64,000 bases of DNA from Schaedlerella arabinosiphila (GCF_003885045.1 NZ_RHJS01000002.1:1860001-1924000), one strand, 5' to 3'; shown: positions 54,788 through 63,712, numbered from the stretch's first letter. The notes: generated from the letters alone by a model not told the origin. Made by a program: numbers and translations.

Positions 54788-55101
54788 AACTCTTTTACCC
54801 CTTCCATGATATCTATAGTAAATGGACGTATCATACATTCCTTATCACATTGACACCTATAACAGTTCTCTGATAAACCTTCTGCTGCAGCAGATATTTT
54901 ATTCAAAGCATCTGCTGCTTCTGAACACTGAAAGTCATCTTTATCATTTATTATTAAATACTTTATATAATTTCTTGTGTCTAAATTTCTCTTTTCCTTC
55001 CTTTCTTCAAACAAAGCATATTCCTCATTTGATAGTCTTACATGTATATCCTTTGTCTTTCTTTCCCTGGTCTTTTTCGTTTTATTAACTTGATTCTTCA
55101 T
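54769..55101 (-). CDS. mobC: MobC-like accessory protein
   Basis: A 110-residue basic protein. KDIHVRLSNEEYALFEERKE and NLDTRNYIKYLI fit the ribbon-helix-helix domain of MobC relaxosome proteins. ATG 55101 has AAGGAA upstream. It overlaps the relaxase-like gene by 19 bp. It probably binds the nearby repeat-rich region. Confidence 0.7.
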   Translation of the reverse strand: MKNQVNKTKKTRERKTKDIHVRLSNEEYALFEERKEKRNLDTRNYIKYLIINDKDDFQCSEAADALNKISAAAEGLSENCYRCQCDKECMIRPFTIDIMEGVKELWRYSR

Positions 55102-55293
55102 AATTCTTTTCCTTCCTTTCATCTTTACTATATGATCCAGACATATTAATTTTTTATCTACTTTCCCAATCCAGAAGATAGATCTCTGACTGAATCTAAA
55201 TTCAATCAACTAATAAGTTTTATAGCATATGACCTTCCTACTGTTCTCTAATAAACATTCAACTCCTCACTATATATTTTCACTTATTCCTCC

Positions 55294-55593
55294 ATGATGC
55301 AAAAAAACGAATTACTCATTTCTATGCTTTTTTCTTAGATTAATTAAGGACTTTCATTTCTCATTTAGATTATTAGATTTCTCCTATTTAGACTATAGAT
55401 TCGTTTTTTTGCATCATTCAGCCAGTATAGCAAAAGTGTACACTTGTGCTATACTGAATGCATTCTCATCGTTAACAGCTTATCCAAGCATCGATTAACT
55501 TAATGTTGATTATATTTGATTTTTTATGCGTTGCTAGTCCCTCCCAGTCCCTTTTCGTACTTTAAATTTATTGATATCACTATCAACATTAAG
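55294..55593. promoter_or_regulatory. Inverted-repeat-rich region, candidate oriT or replication origin
   Basis: Three nested structures lie between mobC and a divergent HTH gene: a perfect 19-bp inverted repeat (55294-55312 and 55399-55417, 86-bp spacer), a near-perfect 30-bp palindrome (55425-55454) and a 12-bp inverted repeat CTTAATGTTGAT (55499-55510 and 55582-55593). The inner spacer has TTAGATTA-like direct repeats. No gene is present in 55102-55623. Confidence 0.6.
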
Positions 55594-55623
55594 GAAATAT
55601 ATAATCCGAAGGAGGATTCAGTG

Positions 55624-55812
55624 ATGAATGAAGAATCATACCAAGACTTAATAACTGTAGAAGAGCTTCGCGAAACACTTGCAGTCGGAAGGAATACTGC
55701 CTACAGACTGTTAAACAATGGAGAGATTCCTGCTTTTCGTATTGGACGAACGTGGAAAATTCCCAGGCAGTCCGTGACCACCTTTATCCAAAAAAGATGT
55801 CAGGCCAACTAA
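55624..55812 (+). CDS. Excisionase-type HTH protein
   Basis: A 62-residue HTH_17/excisionase-family DNA-binding protein (LITVEELRETLAVGRNTAYR, IPAFRIGRTWKIPRQS). GGAGG lies eight bases before the ATG. It may control excision or mobilization of the nearby element. Confidence 0.85.
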   Translation: MNEESYQDLITVEELRETLAVGRNTAYRLLNNGEIPAFRIGRTWKIPRQSVTTFIQKRCQAN

Positions 55813-55845
55813 AAAAGGACTGTGGTTATCCAGTCCTTTTTCTTA
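55811..55845 (+). terminator. Terminator of the excisionase-type gene
   Basis: AAAAAGGACTG/CAGTCCTTTTT stem with an 8-base loop. Confidence 0.9.
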
Positions 55846-55912
55846 TCTGCTTAAAGCAGAGCGGTAATAGAATCTGACAGATTGGCAAATCATACCGCCA
55901 GTCTGCCCAATA

Positions 55913-56881
55913 TTATACAGCCTGCTTTTTAAACAGGTTCAAATATTCCTGTGCCTGCTGTAAAGTGATATCCAGTTTTCTCTGCAGCCTGATCAGTATA
56001 TCATTTTCAGAAAGTTCAAAATCAAACCCTGTTTCAATCATTCCTAATGCCTTTCCTTTTATTACATTTTCTTTTGCAATTTCTTCAAATAAAGTACACA
56101 TAGTCACCTCTCCTTTTTCAAAAGCATTATAATCAATCTTACTGTTCGTTGCGCCTGCGACAGTCATAACAACTGACTTATCGACCTGATGCTCCTCACC
56201 ATATTGTATTGCCTTTTTCTTTGCCTCATTCTTAGGCGTGCTTTTATCCAAAATGATCTCCAAAAGATTAAATAAATCCACATTATTTGCATTATGAAGC
56301 ACTAAGGCATTCCGTCTTGCTTCTACTAACAGTATCTTGTAATCATTTACATATCTGGCGATCTTCTCCGGGATATCCAGCATCCCATGCAGGGTAGTCG
56401 GACCGTCCCAGACTTTGTCTCCATAATAGACAGATACAGTGATCACAGGTATAAACCGGTCTGTCTTTTTCATTCTTGACAGATATTCATCCTCATTCAT
56501 TCCTTCTGAGGTCTTATATTTTTTTGCATTGTCGTCATACTGTTTTTTGTATGTGCCATAATCATACCCCATAATACGCATAGGAATAGCATAATGAATA
56601 TGCTGCTGACTCTCATTTCCAAGCAGTACATATTCCACTCCGTGAACTACAGATTTCTTCCTTATTTTTATATTGTCCCTGGAAGCCTGGATGCTCTCCG
56701 CATATCCCCTATGCTCAAGTATGGATGATTCTTCTGTATCTGCGTCTTCCAGCTCTTCCGGCTTGATGACTGGTTCCCCGTCAAACAAAACCGCATTGAA
56801 GAGATCTGCAAACTGCTCGTTATTACGCCAGTAATTTTTCAATACTGTATCTGGTTTTAATTTCTGTATTTTATCAGACAT
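55913..56881 (-). CDS. Rpn-family recombination-promoting nuclease/transposase
   Basis: A 322-residue protein. LKNYWRNNEQFADLFNAVLF, the IQASRDNIKIRKK stretch, VEYVLLGNESQQHIHYAIP and ITVSVYYGDKVWDGP match the Rpn/transposase-31-like family of gut Clostridia. The C-terminus is helical. It probably cuts DNA; in vivo role unclear. AAAGGA precedes the ATG. Confidence 0.75.
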   Translation of the reverse strand: MSDKIQKLKPDTVLKNYWRNNEQFADLFNAVLFDGEPVIKPEELEDADTEESSILEHRGYAESIQASRDNIKIRKKSVVHGVEYVLLGNESQQHIHYAIPMRIMGYDYGTYKKQYDDNAKKYKTSEGMNEDEYLSRMKKTDRFIPVITVSVYYGDKVWDGPTTLHGMLDIPEKIARYVNDYKILLVEARRNALVLHNANNVDLFNLLEIILDKSTPKNEAKKKAIQYGEEHQVDKSVVMTVAGATNSKIDYNAFEKGEVTMCTLFEEIAKENVIKGKALGMIETGFDFELSENDILIRLQRKLDITLQQAQEYLNLFKKQAV

Positions 56882-57495
56882 CTTGTGGTCCTTTCTCTGA
56901 TATGTTCAGTATACTATATGAGTTATCGTGTTTTCAAGGTTTGCCAAAAATATTTTTTAATCTGAATTTACTCTAAATACCGCCCCCTTTCAAAAAATAA
57001 TCGCAATGGACTCGTTCATGATCCCCCCTTCTTTTAGGCAGACAGGGCAACCCGTCCTGTCCGCCGCAACATAATATTTTCCAAATTTTCTGTTTGTGCG
57101 TTTGAAATGATACATTGAAAATACAGACGAAACCTTTTTTTTAATGTTTCTGAAATGTGGATTCTGATTTTTTGCCGATAATCTGACAGGGAAAGACAAT
57201 CTGGTGATCCAATACTGAATGTAGACTTGAAATATCTTATAAACAATTATAATGCCCTTTGGCTGGAAATGTCAATTCCAAATGCACATATACGTGTCTG
57301 CTTTTACATTTTTTATATGGAGCGCATATCTCCTTTCGATTTATTTTTCTGAATGTTTTGCTGATTGCTGTCGTTATACTGCCCTCCTTTTTGCAGATCC
57401 ATTTTACAGGAAGTTTTTTCCTGCGCTAATCAGCTTGCTTCACATTTATAATATATCACTGATTTTTTGAAGTTTTACGCCACCTGCACAATCCG
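56882..57495. other. Gene-free stretch with one hairpin
   Basis: No supported gene in 614 bp. One strong hairpin, GGCAGACAGG (57037-57046) with CCTGTCCGCC (57056-57065). A 9-codon frame with GGGGGG upstream ends nearby at 56991 but seems too short to call. Confidence 0.5.
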
Positions 57496-57786
57496 TCAAT
57501 CCATCGCGATCCTTTCGAAAAATGAGTGCGAGATTTCCGCTATTTCAGAGCACAGATCCGTAAAATCCATACCCTCAGGCAGGTGGCTGTATATATGGAT
57601 ATCCTTTGCAATTTCGATGATATCCTCCGTTGTGATATTCGGTTTCCTGCATTTGTTCAGCATCTTCCCCAGGCATTTTTCATCGCCCATCGTATACAAG
57701 TTTTTATCCGCACATAAATTTTTCAGGTCGTCTACAAAAATCAGACGTCTTTCAATAAATTTTATTCTCTCCATGGTTTCATCCAT
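57496..57786 (-). CDS. Small protein at the end of the par operon
   Basis: A 96-residue, mostly helical acidic protein (ERRLIFVDDLKNLCADKN). It starts two bases after the parB stop, so it belongs to the same operon. Family unknown; a par accessory role is possible. Confidence 0.65.
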   Translation of the reverse strand: MDETMERIKFIERRLIFVDDLKNLCADKNLYTMGDEKCLGKMLNKCRKPNITTEDIIEIAKDIHIYSHLPEGMDFTDLCSEIAEISHSFFERIAMD

Positions 57787-57788
57787 CC

Positions 57789-58976
57789 TTATTTCCCTTC
57801 GTTCTTTTTCTGACAGCGGCTCATGATATCATGCAGCAGGTACAGATCCTCTTCGCTCACCTGGTCTGCCCGGTGCATGATTGCCTTCGTAAGGAATACG
57901 GTCCAGTCGATATCCTTCCAGTTTTTCTGCGGTGCGGTGTTCGATTCGGACACCTTTTTTATCGCATCAGCAACCCTTTTTGTCGTGCGGGTAATCACTG
58001 TACTCTGCTTCTCCCATTCACGCAAGATTTTCTTATGCTGGAATACCTTCTCCGTATGTGACATTTTTTCCACCGGTTTTTCTTCTTTCTGCGGCTGCTG
58101 CACCGTGTTCGATTCGAACCCTTCCTTCTGCTTCTCCTTCTGAATTGCCTGTTCTTGGATTGTCCGTTCTTGGATTGTCCGTTCTTGGATTTCCTGTTCT
58201 GGAATTGATTGCTCTGAAATTGACTGATCCGGCGTATTCTCTTTTGAGCCGCCTTTATTTCCGCCGTCTTTTTTTGCTGTACGCTTCCCTGCAATCTCTT
58301 TCACGGAAATATTTTTGCCCTCTGCGGTTTTCTCTGCGACTGCTTTCTGTTCCTCCGGTGACAGCTTTGCCGCCTCATATGCGGCGGATATTCCAATATT
58401 CCCATTTTTAAACTGGTCTTGTATCTCCTGCACTGCGTTGTGGGTAATGCTCTCCATCTTTGCGATATTTGAACTGCTCTCATTCATCAGGCCCGCGACC
58501 ACATCCCTCAATTTTCCCGGTATTTCCAGGCCGTCCTCTTTCTTGGCCCTTATTAATGCCTCTTTCAGCCTTTTTGCCTGCTGGGTTTTCTCCCACGCCG
58601 TCAGTTCCCGGTTGTATGCGTTTCCCATCAGCAGGGAAAGCTCCAGCATGGGCTGGGTCATATCCTTATACAGATAGCGTACCTGCTGGTATTCCTGATG
58701 CCCCCTTTCTATATTCAGGATATTGGCACGGTTCCTCCGGTGGCCGCTTACGATCCAGAACTGGCCGTCCACCTTCCCAAGGACTGTCGGCTGCTGCTGT
58801 CCCACCGCAAGGAAGCTGTCCGCAAGCTCCTCGATATTTTCCTGGGCATAAAAGTTACTGTCAGATGGCTTCACCTCGTATGGGTTCAGCCAGATCTCTT
58901 TATAATCATTTGCCCCGTCTGCACCGGAAGTTTTGCTCTTGATATCCATAATGTCGTTGATTCCGAATTTTGCCAT
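57789..58976 (-). CDS. parB: ParB-like partition protein
   Basis: A 395-residue protein. The N-terminal ParB/Srx domain has VGQQQPTVLGKVDGQFWIVS and GHRRNRANI (the CTP-binding GHRR box). A helix-turn-helix region follows (about 155-205). A Gln/Glu-rich repeat zone (IQERTIQERTIQEQAIQ) precedes the C-terminal domain. It should bind and spread from parS. Two of the candidate sites lie within its own coding sequence. It starts five bases after the parA stop. Confidence 0.9.
   Translation of the reverse strand: MAKFGINDIMDIKSKTSGADGANDYKEIWLNPYEVKPSDSNFYAQENIEELADSFLAVGQQQPTVLGKVDGQFWIVSGHRRNRANILNIERGHQEYQQVRYLYKDMTQPMLELSLLMGNAYNRELTAWEKTQQAKRLKEALIRAKKEDGLEIPGKLRDVVAGLMNESSSNIAKMESITHNAVQEIQDQFKNGNIGISAAYEAAKLSPEEQKAVAEKTAEGKNISVKEIAGKRTAKKDGGNKGGSKENTPDQSISEQSIPEQEIQERTIQERTIQEQAIQKEKQKEGFESNTVQQPQKEEKPVEKMSHTEKVFQHKKILREWEKQSTVITRTTKRVADAIKKVSESNTAPQKNWKDIDWTVFLTKAIMHRADQVSEEDLYLLHDIMSRCQKKNEGK
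57937..57953. repeat. Candidate parS site 3
   Basis: GTGTTCGATTCGGACAC within parB; one base off the perfect palindrome. Confidence 0.55.
58105..58121. repeat. Candidate parS site 4
   Basis: GTGTTCGATTCGAACCC within parB, 168 bp from site 3; one base off. Confidence 0.55.
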
Positions 58977-58981
58977 CTCTC

Positions 58982-59806
58982 TTACCTTCCTTTCCCTGTA
59001 TAGTTTGTCACGAACCGCTTATAATCCTGTGCGGCGGCACAGCATGGGCTGTACTCATAGATCGGCTTTCTCAGAAATGAATTTTCCGCAACCTTCCGTG
59101 AATATCTGATAATTCCCAAAACCGGATATTTCCGATACAGGCGGCTGTCCGCATTATCCCACTCCTTTTCCAGCCATTCCAAGCCCGCTTTCTCTCCATC
59201 TGTATTCTGGTATGCAGTGACTAAAACGCCGCGCAGTTGGAGAGAAGGGTTCAGCGCCTTTGCATCTTCAATCTGCTCTGCAACGATATCCAGCCCTTCC
59301 AGAGCGTCCTCGTCAATTTTTACCGGCACAATGACCTCATCCGTGACCGCAAGGGCATTGATTACATTCAGGCTGATATCTGGCGGGTTATCAATGATGC
59401 AATAATCATATCCTGCAGCAGAACCATTTTCTGCAGTATTCTCCTCTTCCGGCTTTATGGCTTCCATGAACTTCTTATATTTCCCTGCAAGATTATCTGT
59501 TTCGCCTTTTATCAGGTTCCAGACCGCTCCGAAGAGCGACATATTAGCCGTTACGATGTCTATGCCGTCATAATCGGTAGGCTGTATCAGTTGCTTTGGA
59601 TTCTGCCAGTTTCCGCAGAGAAGGTTTGTGATCGGAGCTATATTCTCAGGGTCATATCTCTGGTATGCCTTGCTTAAATTCCCCTGCTTATCGTTATCCA
59701 GAAGTAAGACCTTATAACCCCTGCGCCATAACTCATACGCAATATTTACTGTTGAAAAACTTTTCGCGACACCGCCTTTTAAATTCAATAAACTGATTGT
59801 CTTCAT
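58982..59806 (-). CDS. parA: ParA-like partition ATPase
   Basis: A 274-residue MinD/ParA ATPase with the deviant Walker A KGGVAKS, LLLDNDKQGNLS and IIDNPPDI. It positions DNA together with ParB. Its ATG overlaps the stop of the upstream gene by four bases (ATGA). Confidence 0.93.
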   Translation of the reverse strand: MKTISLLNLKGGVAKSFSTVNIAYELWRRGYKVLLLDNDKQGNLSKAYQRYDPENIAPITNLLCGNWQNPKQLIQPTDYDGIDIVTANMSLFGAVWNLIKGETDNLAGKYKKFMEAIKPEEENTAENGSAAGYDYCIIDNPPDISLNVINALAVTDEVIVPVKIDEDALEGLDIVAEQIEDAKALNPSLQLRGVLVTAYQNTDGEKAGLEWLEKEWDNADSRLYRKYPVLGIIRYSRKVAENSFLRKPIYEYSPCCAAAQDYKRFVTNYTGKGR

Positions 59807-60678
59807 GTTCTTTCCTTCTTTCTACTTTGTATTTTACGGATATTTCGATTCCGATTTTCCTCTTTTGCAACGAAAATATACCTGCCATGCCACCCCTTTA
59901 TCTCAGAAAAAGAGTATTCTTTATACGGCATCATATGATCGAGAGACTCCAAATCCTCACTGGATGCAAGTGCAGTAAAAACTGTTGAAAGCTCCGCCAT
60001 AAAATAGTTTCCATCTGAACTGTTTGGCTTTTCAAGAGCTCTTATTTTTTCAACAATCCGCTTTGCTTCTGTCTCAATCCTGCCGATCCGCAGAGATACA
60101 ATATGCTTCTGAAAATCCCCCTGTTTGAAACGGTCACGATCCTGTTTTTCTTCCCACAGGATATGTCTGTGTGCATCCGATTCATTTGTCTGGTATTCAG
60201 AATACAGGTACTTTCCGAACAGCAGATCCTCCTCACTGGAAACAGTTTTTGTTACAGGCTGTTTCCTGCTCCCATGCTCATAAACTACTCTCACATAGTC
60301 CGTGGGAAGCGCTTTATCCTCCACATGCCTGCTGTGCTGCCCAAAATCCAGTTCATACAGGTTTCCCAGGATTTTATCCCCCTCATCGTGCGTAATCTCT
60401 GCCGCATAAGCAAGCACCCCGTTATGGTTTCGATTTCCAAAGAACTGCCATACGCCGTATGCGGGGGAGCCTTTAAGAAACACCTCACGTTCCCTGAGGC
60501 AATGCGTTCCGCAGGGGCGGGAAAGCCACAGGAACGTCTTGTCCCTGCCTTCCGGTTCAGACGCCGCCCTCGCCAGAATCTGTCTGTCGATCTCAAAATC
60601 GCTCTGATAGAATCCTGTATTTTGCTGCAGGACAGCTTTCAGAGATTGGATCAGATCTACATCCATAAATTTTTTCAT
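59803..60678 (-). CDS. First gene of the par operon, unknown function
   Basis: A 291-residue protein with no family I recognise. Notable segments are LWLSRPCGTHCLRERE and YVRVVYEHGSRKQPV, and a basic tail (NRNRNIRKIQSRKKERT) that could bind nucleic acid. ATG 60678 has GGTGGAG upstream. It is translationally coupled to parA. Such proteins occur with parAB on clostridial mobile elements. Confidence 0.75.
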   Translation of the reverse strand: MKKFMDVDLIQSLKAVLQQNTGFYQSDFEIDRQILARAASEPEGRDKTFLWLSRPCGTHCLREREVFLKGSPAYGVWQFFGNRNHNGVLAYAAEITHDEGDKILGNLYELDFGQHSRHVEDKALPTDYVRVVYEHGSRKQPVTKTVSSEEDLLFGKYLYSEYQTNESDAHRHILWEEKQDRDRFKQGDFQKHIVSLRIGRIETEAKRIVEKIRALEKPNSSDGNYFMAELSTVFTALASSEDLESLDHMMPYKEYSFSEIKGWHGRYIFVAKEENRNRNIRKIQSRKKERT

Positions 60679-60720
60679 CAACTCCACCTTCTTTCTACTT
60701 TCTGTACTGCTTTTTGATTT

Positions 60721-60737
60721 GTGTTCGAAAATAACAC
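60721..60737. repeat. Candidate parS site 5 in the par operon promoter
   Basis: GTGTTCGAAAATAACAC, a weaker site 43-59 bp upstream of the first par gene. It may allow ParB to regulate its own operon. Confidence 0.45.
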
Positions 60738-60750
60738 CTTTTCAAGGCAT

Positions 60751-60777
60751 AAAAAAACCAGGACATCTCTGCCCCGG
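60751..60777 (-). terminator. Terminator after the nuclease pseudogene
   Basis: Minus-strand ACCGGG/CCTGGT stem with a T run. Confidence 0.65.
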
Positions 60778-60813
60778 TTCTACTAGTATACAATAAATAA
60801 ACACATCTATGAT

Positions 60814-61667
60814 TTAGTTTTGCTTAATAAATTTATCCGCTTCATCTTTTGTAAGCTGGTACTTTTCTATCAGCTTGCCTATGATATCTTCATCAGGAAC
60901 GGCAAATGCCCTGAGACTGTCAACCAATACTTTAATCCCTTCTGCCCTTTCCTCTGCTAATAATAACTGTGCAACCTGTGTCATACGAATCACCTCCTTA
61001 ATCTGCTCCGCTGTTCTAGCATCAATGATCTTATCCGCAAAGACCAGAATCCCTGACAGTACAAACATCTGGTTCTTTTTGTCCGTAATCTTCTTAGCCA
61101 GATCCACAATGTCTTTGACCGCCTCTCTTTTCGCTTCTTTTCCTTTATAAGTAAGCGGCAGCATGATAAACTGCATCAGTTCATCATCTGACAGCGGTAC
61201 GCCATCTTCCAGTTTTTCCTCTAATACATCCCTTATGCTTTTGGAATCTACCTTCCTTAAATATGCCTGTTCCAGTCTCAAAGTCAGGCAGCCTGCATGA
61301 AATTCATCTTCTGCCTGCTCAATATCTGCCGTATAAATCACAATCATTCGGATATGCTTCGCTTCCTGCTTATACTGTTCCAGAATGCGTACAATATAGT
61401 TCAGGTATTTCAAATAATTTTCCCACTTTAGAGAACTTTCGTAATCTATGATTGCTATAGAGCCGTCCTCTAAAAGAAACAGGTTGTCAATCCGTATCTC
61501 ATTGACCTGAATCGCAGGAAGGTTTGTCGGTAAAACCTGTATGATTTTAGAACATCAATTCCATAAACCTTCAAGGACTTATCCTTAAAATTCTCCGCCA
61601 TGACCTTGGACAGTACATCCTTATTGTGATATGTAATATCGTTCTTTCTCTTTCCTTTTTTATCCAT
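60814..61667 (-). pseudogene. Rpn-like PD-(D/E)XK protein gene with a one-base deletion
   Basis: The 5' part (MDKKGKRKNDITYHNKDVLS, ATG 61667) runs to a premature stop at 61470, while the sequel is in another frame: LPTNLPAIQVNEIRIDNLFL, then IAIIDYESSLKWENYL and the helical part to 60814. The shift maps to CTAAAATC near 61545-61552; one more A would restore the frame. So it is either a recent pseudogene or a slippery A-run switch. Confidence 0.75.
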
Positions 61668-61854
61668 GTGTTTCTCCTAAATAATAGACCTGTATCTTGA
61701 ATACAGTTATATTGTATCAGAAAACGTTCCTGATAAATACACCCTCATCTAAATTTTTATATATCACCATCCCTCATACTAAAAACATAGCTGGTTTGAA
61801 GATCCTCGATTTAAACGCTTTCACCTCCACATCCTTCAACTCTTTTCTCTTCTG

Positions 61855-61951
61855 CAAACCGTCAAACCATGCAAACCGCCATATAACGGCCCACACACAT
61901 CCCCCCTATTCCTGTCTGATCATTATGACGGTTCAGACGGTTTAGCGGTTT
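61855..61951. repeat. 97-bp dyad repeat, copy 1
   Basis: Three AAACC-type units on the left (AAACCGTC, AAACCATGC, AAACCGCC) face three GGTTT-type units on the right (ACGGTTCA, GACGGTTTA, GCGGTTT). The whole can fold into a long hairpin. Copy 2 lies 488 bp away in the same orientation. Confidence 0.7.
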
Positions 61952-62342
61952 GATATCCAGAACCCAATGCATATTGAGTGTTCTCCAGCGAGCTATATAA
62001 AAACATAGCATCCTTTTTACAGCACTTATTAATTTTTCCAAGTATATCTAAATTCTGTAAAATTAATAAATTATACTTTGTGCGAAACTTTTTGTAATTA
62101 TATGCCGATTATACACAACCCTCCTTTAAAATAAATTAATACCAGGATATTATTATCCTGACCCTGGCATGAGTTTCTTCATATTTATAATATACAACCG
62201 AATTATTCTTTTTTTTCAAGCGATTTATAAATCAGTCAAGACCACATCCAGAAATTTGTTCATGGTCATCACTCTTCCTTAATTTCCTGCATTACTTGAT
62301 GCAAAGTGTCTCATACCTCTTCCTACATATACATCTGCTTTA
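61952..62342. other. AT-rich gene-free spacer between the two dyad repeats
   Basis: No gene or clear terminator. AT-rich with several short direct repeats; would suit an origin or regulatory zone. Confidence 0.5.
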
Positions 62343-62440
62343 TAAACCGCTAAACCATACAAACCGTCATATAACCTCTCCCCTGCAGCATTATCCATTC
62401 TCTGTCTGAACATTGACGGTTCAGACGGTTCGGCGGTTTT
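62343..62440. repeat. 97-bp dyad repeat, copy 2
   Basis: Same layout as copy 1 (AAACCGCT, AAACCATAC, AAACCGTC on the left; ACGGTTCAGACGGTTCGGCGG on the right is split among three units). The changes are often compensated in the opposite arm. Confidence 0.7.
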
Positions 62441-62566
62441 CATTTAGAATTTGCGGGACTTTCTCCTTCCGCTATACTGTCATCAGTTTCTTCATACTCT
62501 GGAAAAGCAGAGAAATACAATTATATATTATAATAGTGATACCAATAATCAACAAACCTTACACCT

Positions 62567-62599
62567 GGCAGAAACTAACTCTTTGTTTCTGCCCTTTTC
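62567..62599 (+). terminator. Hairpin terminator or attenuator upstream of the 25-residue gene
   Basis: Stem GGCAGAAAC/GTTTCTGCC, 9-base loop, then CTTTTCT. It lies 33 bp before the small gene, so attenuation is possible. Confidence 0.6.
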
Positions 62600-62625
62600 T
62601 ATGTACCGGAAAAAGGAGGGATTCA

Positions 62626-62703
62626 ATGGAAAAGATCTTAAAGGCACTGATAGCCGTTGCGGCTATCGTACTCGAAGAAATCTTAGAAGATGATCAGGCA
62701 TAA
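62626..62703 (+). CDS. 25-residue hydrophobic/acidic peptide
   Basis: MEKILKALIAVAAIVLEE followed by an acidic tail. AAAGGAGGG lies five bases before the ATG, one of the strongest ribosome sites in this region. One amphipathic or membrane helix is predicted by eye. It lies 68 bp upstream of the DUF932 gene. It could be a type I-like toxin, a regulator of a membrane protein, or a leader peptide. Confidence 0.6.
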   Translation: MEKILKALIAVAAIVLEEILEDDQA

Positions 62704-62771
62704 CCGCTTATCCCCTGCATCTGCAACTACGTAATACAGATCAAAAACAAAAGAAAGAGAGGATTTAGAGT

Positions 62772-63704
62772 ATGGCAGCAAACGTTGAAAGTATGTTTTA
62801 TGTAAGGGAAACACCGTGGCATAGCCTGGGAACAAAGGTAAAGGAAGCACCCGCATCCAATGACGCACTGATCCTGGCCGGCTTAAACTGGCAGGTGCTC
62901 CAGGAGCCGATCTTCACAGCCGCAAGTGAACCGATTGAGGGCTACAAGGTCAATGTCCGTGATTCGGACAGGAAAGCCCTGGGCGTGGTGACTGACCGAT
63001 ACAAGGTCATCCAAAATAACGAAGCCTTTGCCTTCACGGATGAATTATTAGGCGAAGGAGTCCGGTATGAGACAGCCGGAAGCCTGCAGGGAGGAAAAAA
63101 AGTCTGGTTACTGGCACATATGCCCCGGGAGTACATTATTTCCGGGGAACAGATCAGCCCCTACCTGGTATTTTCTAACACCCACGATGGTTCCGGCGCA
63201 ATCAAGGTCGCTCTGACTCCGATCCGTGTGGTATGTCAGAACACGCTGAATCTGGCATTGGCAAAAGCGAATCGCTGCTGGTCCATGATCCACACCGGGG
63301 ATATCCATGAAAAGATGCAGGAGGCTAGGGACACATTGCTCAGGGCAGAAAATTATATGCAGGAATTGGGGCAGGAATTTGAAAACCTCCGCATGAAGAA
63401 ACTCTCAGACAGGCAGGTGACAGAATACATTGAAATCCTTCTCCCGCTGGAAGATAATTCCACCCCGCAGCAGACCAAAAACATCCGGAAGCTCAGGGAG
63501 GACATGAAGATGCGCTATTTTGACGCACCGGACCTGCAGCATGTAGGAAAGAATGCGTACCGCTTTGTAAATGCGGTATCTGATTTTGCCACCCATGCAG
63601 AACCGCTTCGAAAGACTGCGAATTACAAGGAAAACCTGTTTGCAAGGACAATGGAAGGGAATCCGCTGATTGACAAGGCATACCAGATGGTATACGCAGC
63701 GTAG
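62772..63704 (+). CDS. DUF932 protein
   Basis: A 310-residue DUF932 (phage/plasmid-like TIGR03299) protein: MFYVRETPWHSLGTKVKEAP, TDRYKVIQNNEAF and HDGSGAIKVALTPIRVVCQN. Common on phages, plasmids and ICEs, often near recombination genes; molecular role unknown. An AGAGAGG lies upstream of the ATG. Confidence 0.88.
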   Translation: MAANVESMFYVRETPWHSLGTKVKEAPASNDALILAGLNWQVLQEPIFTAASEPIEGYKVNVRDSDRKALGVVTDRYKVIQNNEAFAFTDELLGEGVRYETAGSLQGGKKVWLLAHMPREYIISGEQISPYLVFSNTHDGSGAIKVALTPIRVVCQNTLNLALAKANRCWSMIHTGDIHEKMQEARDTLLRAENYMQELGQEFENLRMKKLSDRQVTEYIEILLPLEDNSTPQQTKNIRKLREDMKMRYFDAPDLQHVGKNAYRFVNAVSDFATHAEPLRKTANYKENLFARTMEGNPLIDKAYQMVYAA

Positions 63705-63712
63705 GTGACGGG

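Noticed and set aside
57034-57246. Short minus-strand frames in the 56882-57495 gap
   Set aside because: No ribosome site or recognisable composition; probably chance in AT-rich DNA.
58087-58125. The GTTCGATTC-type sequence in parB considered as a tRNA T-arm
   Set aside because: No acceptor or anticodon stems around it; it is part of the parB frame and the palindrome set. I found no tRNA or rRNA gene in the window.
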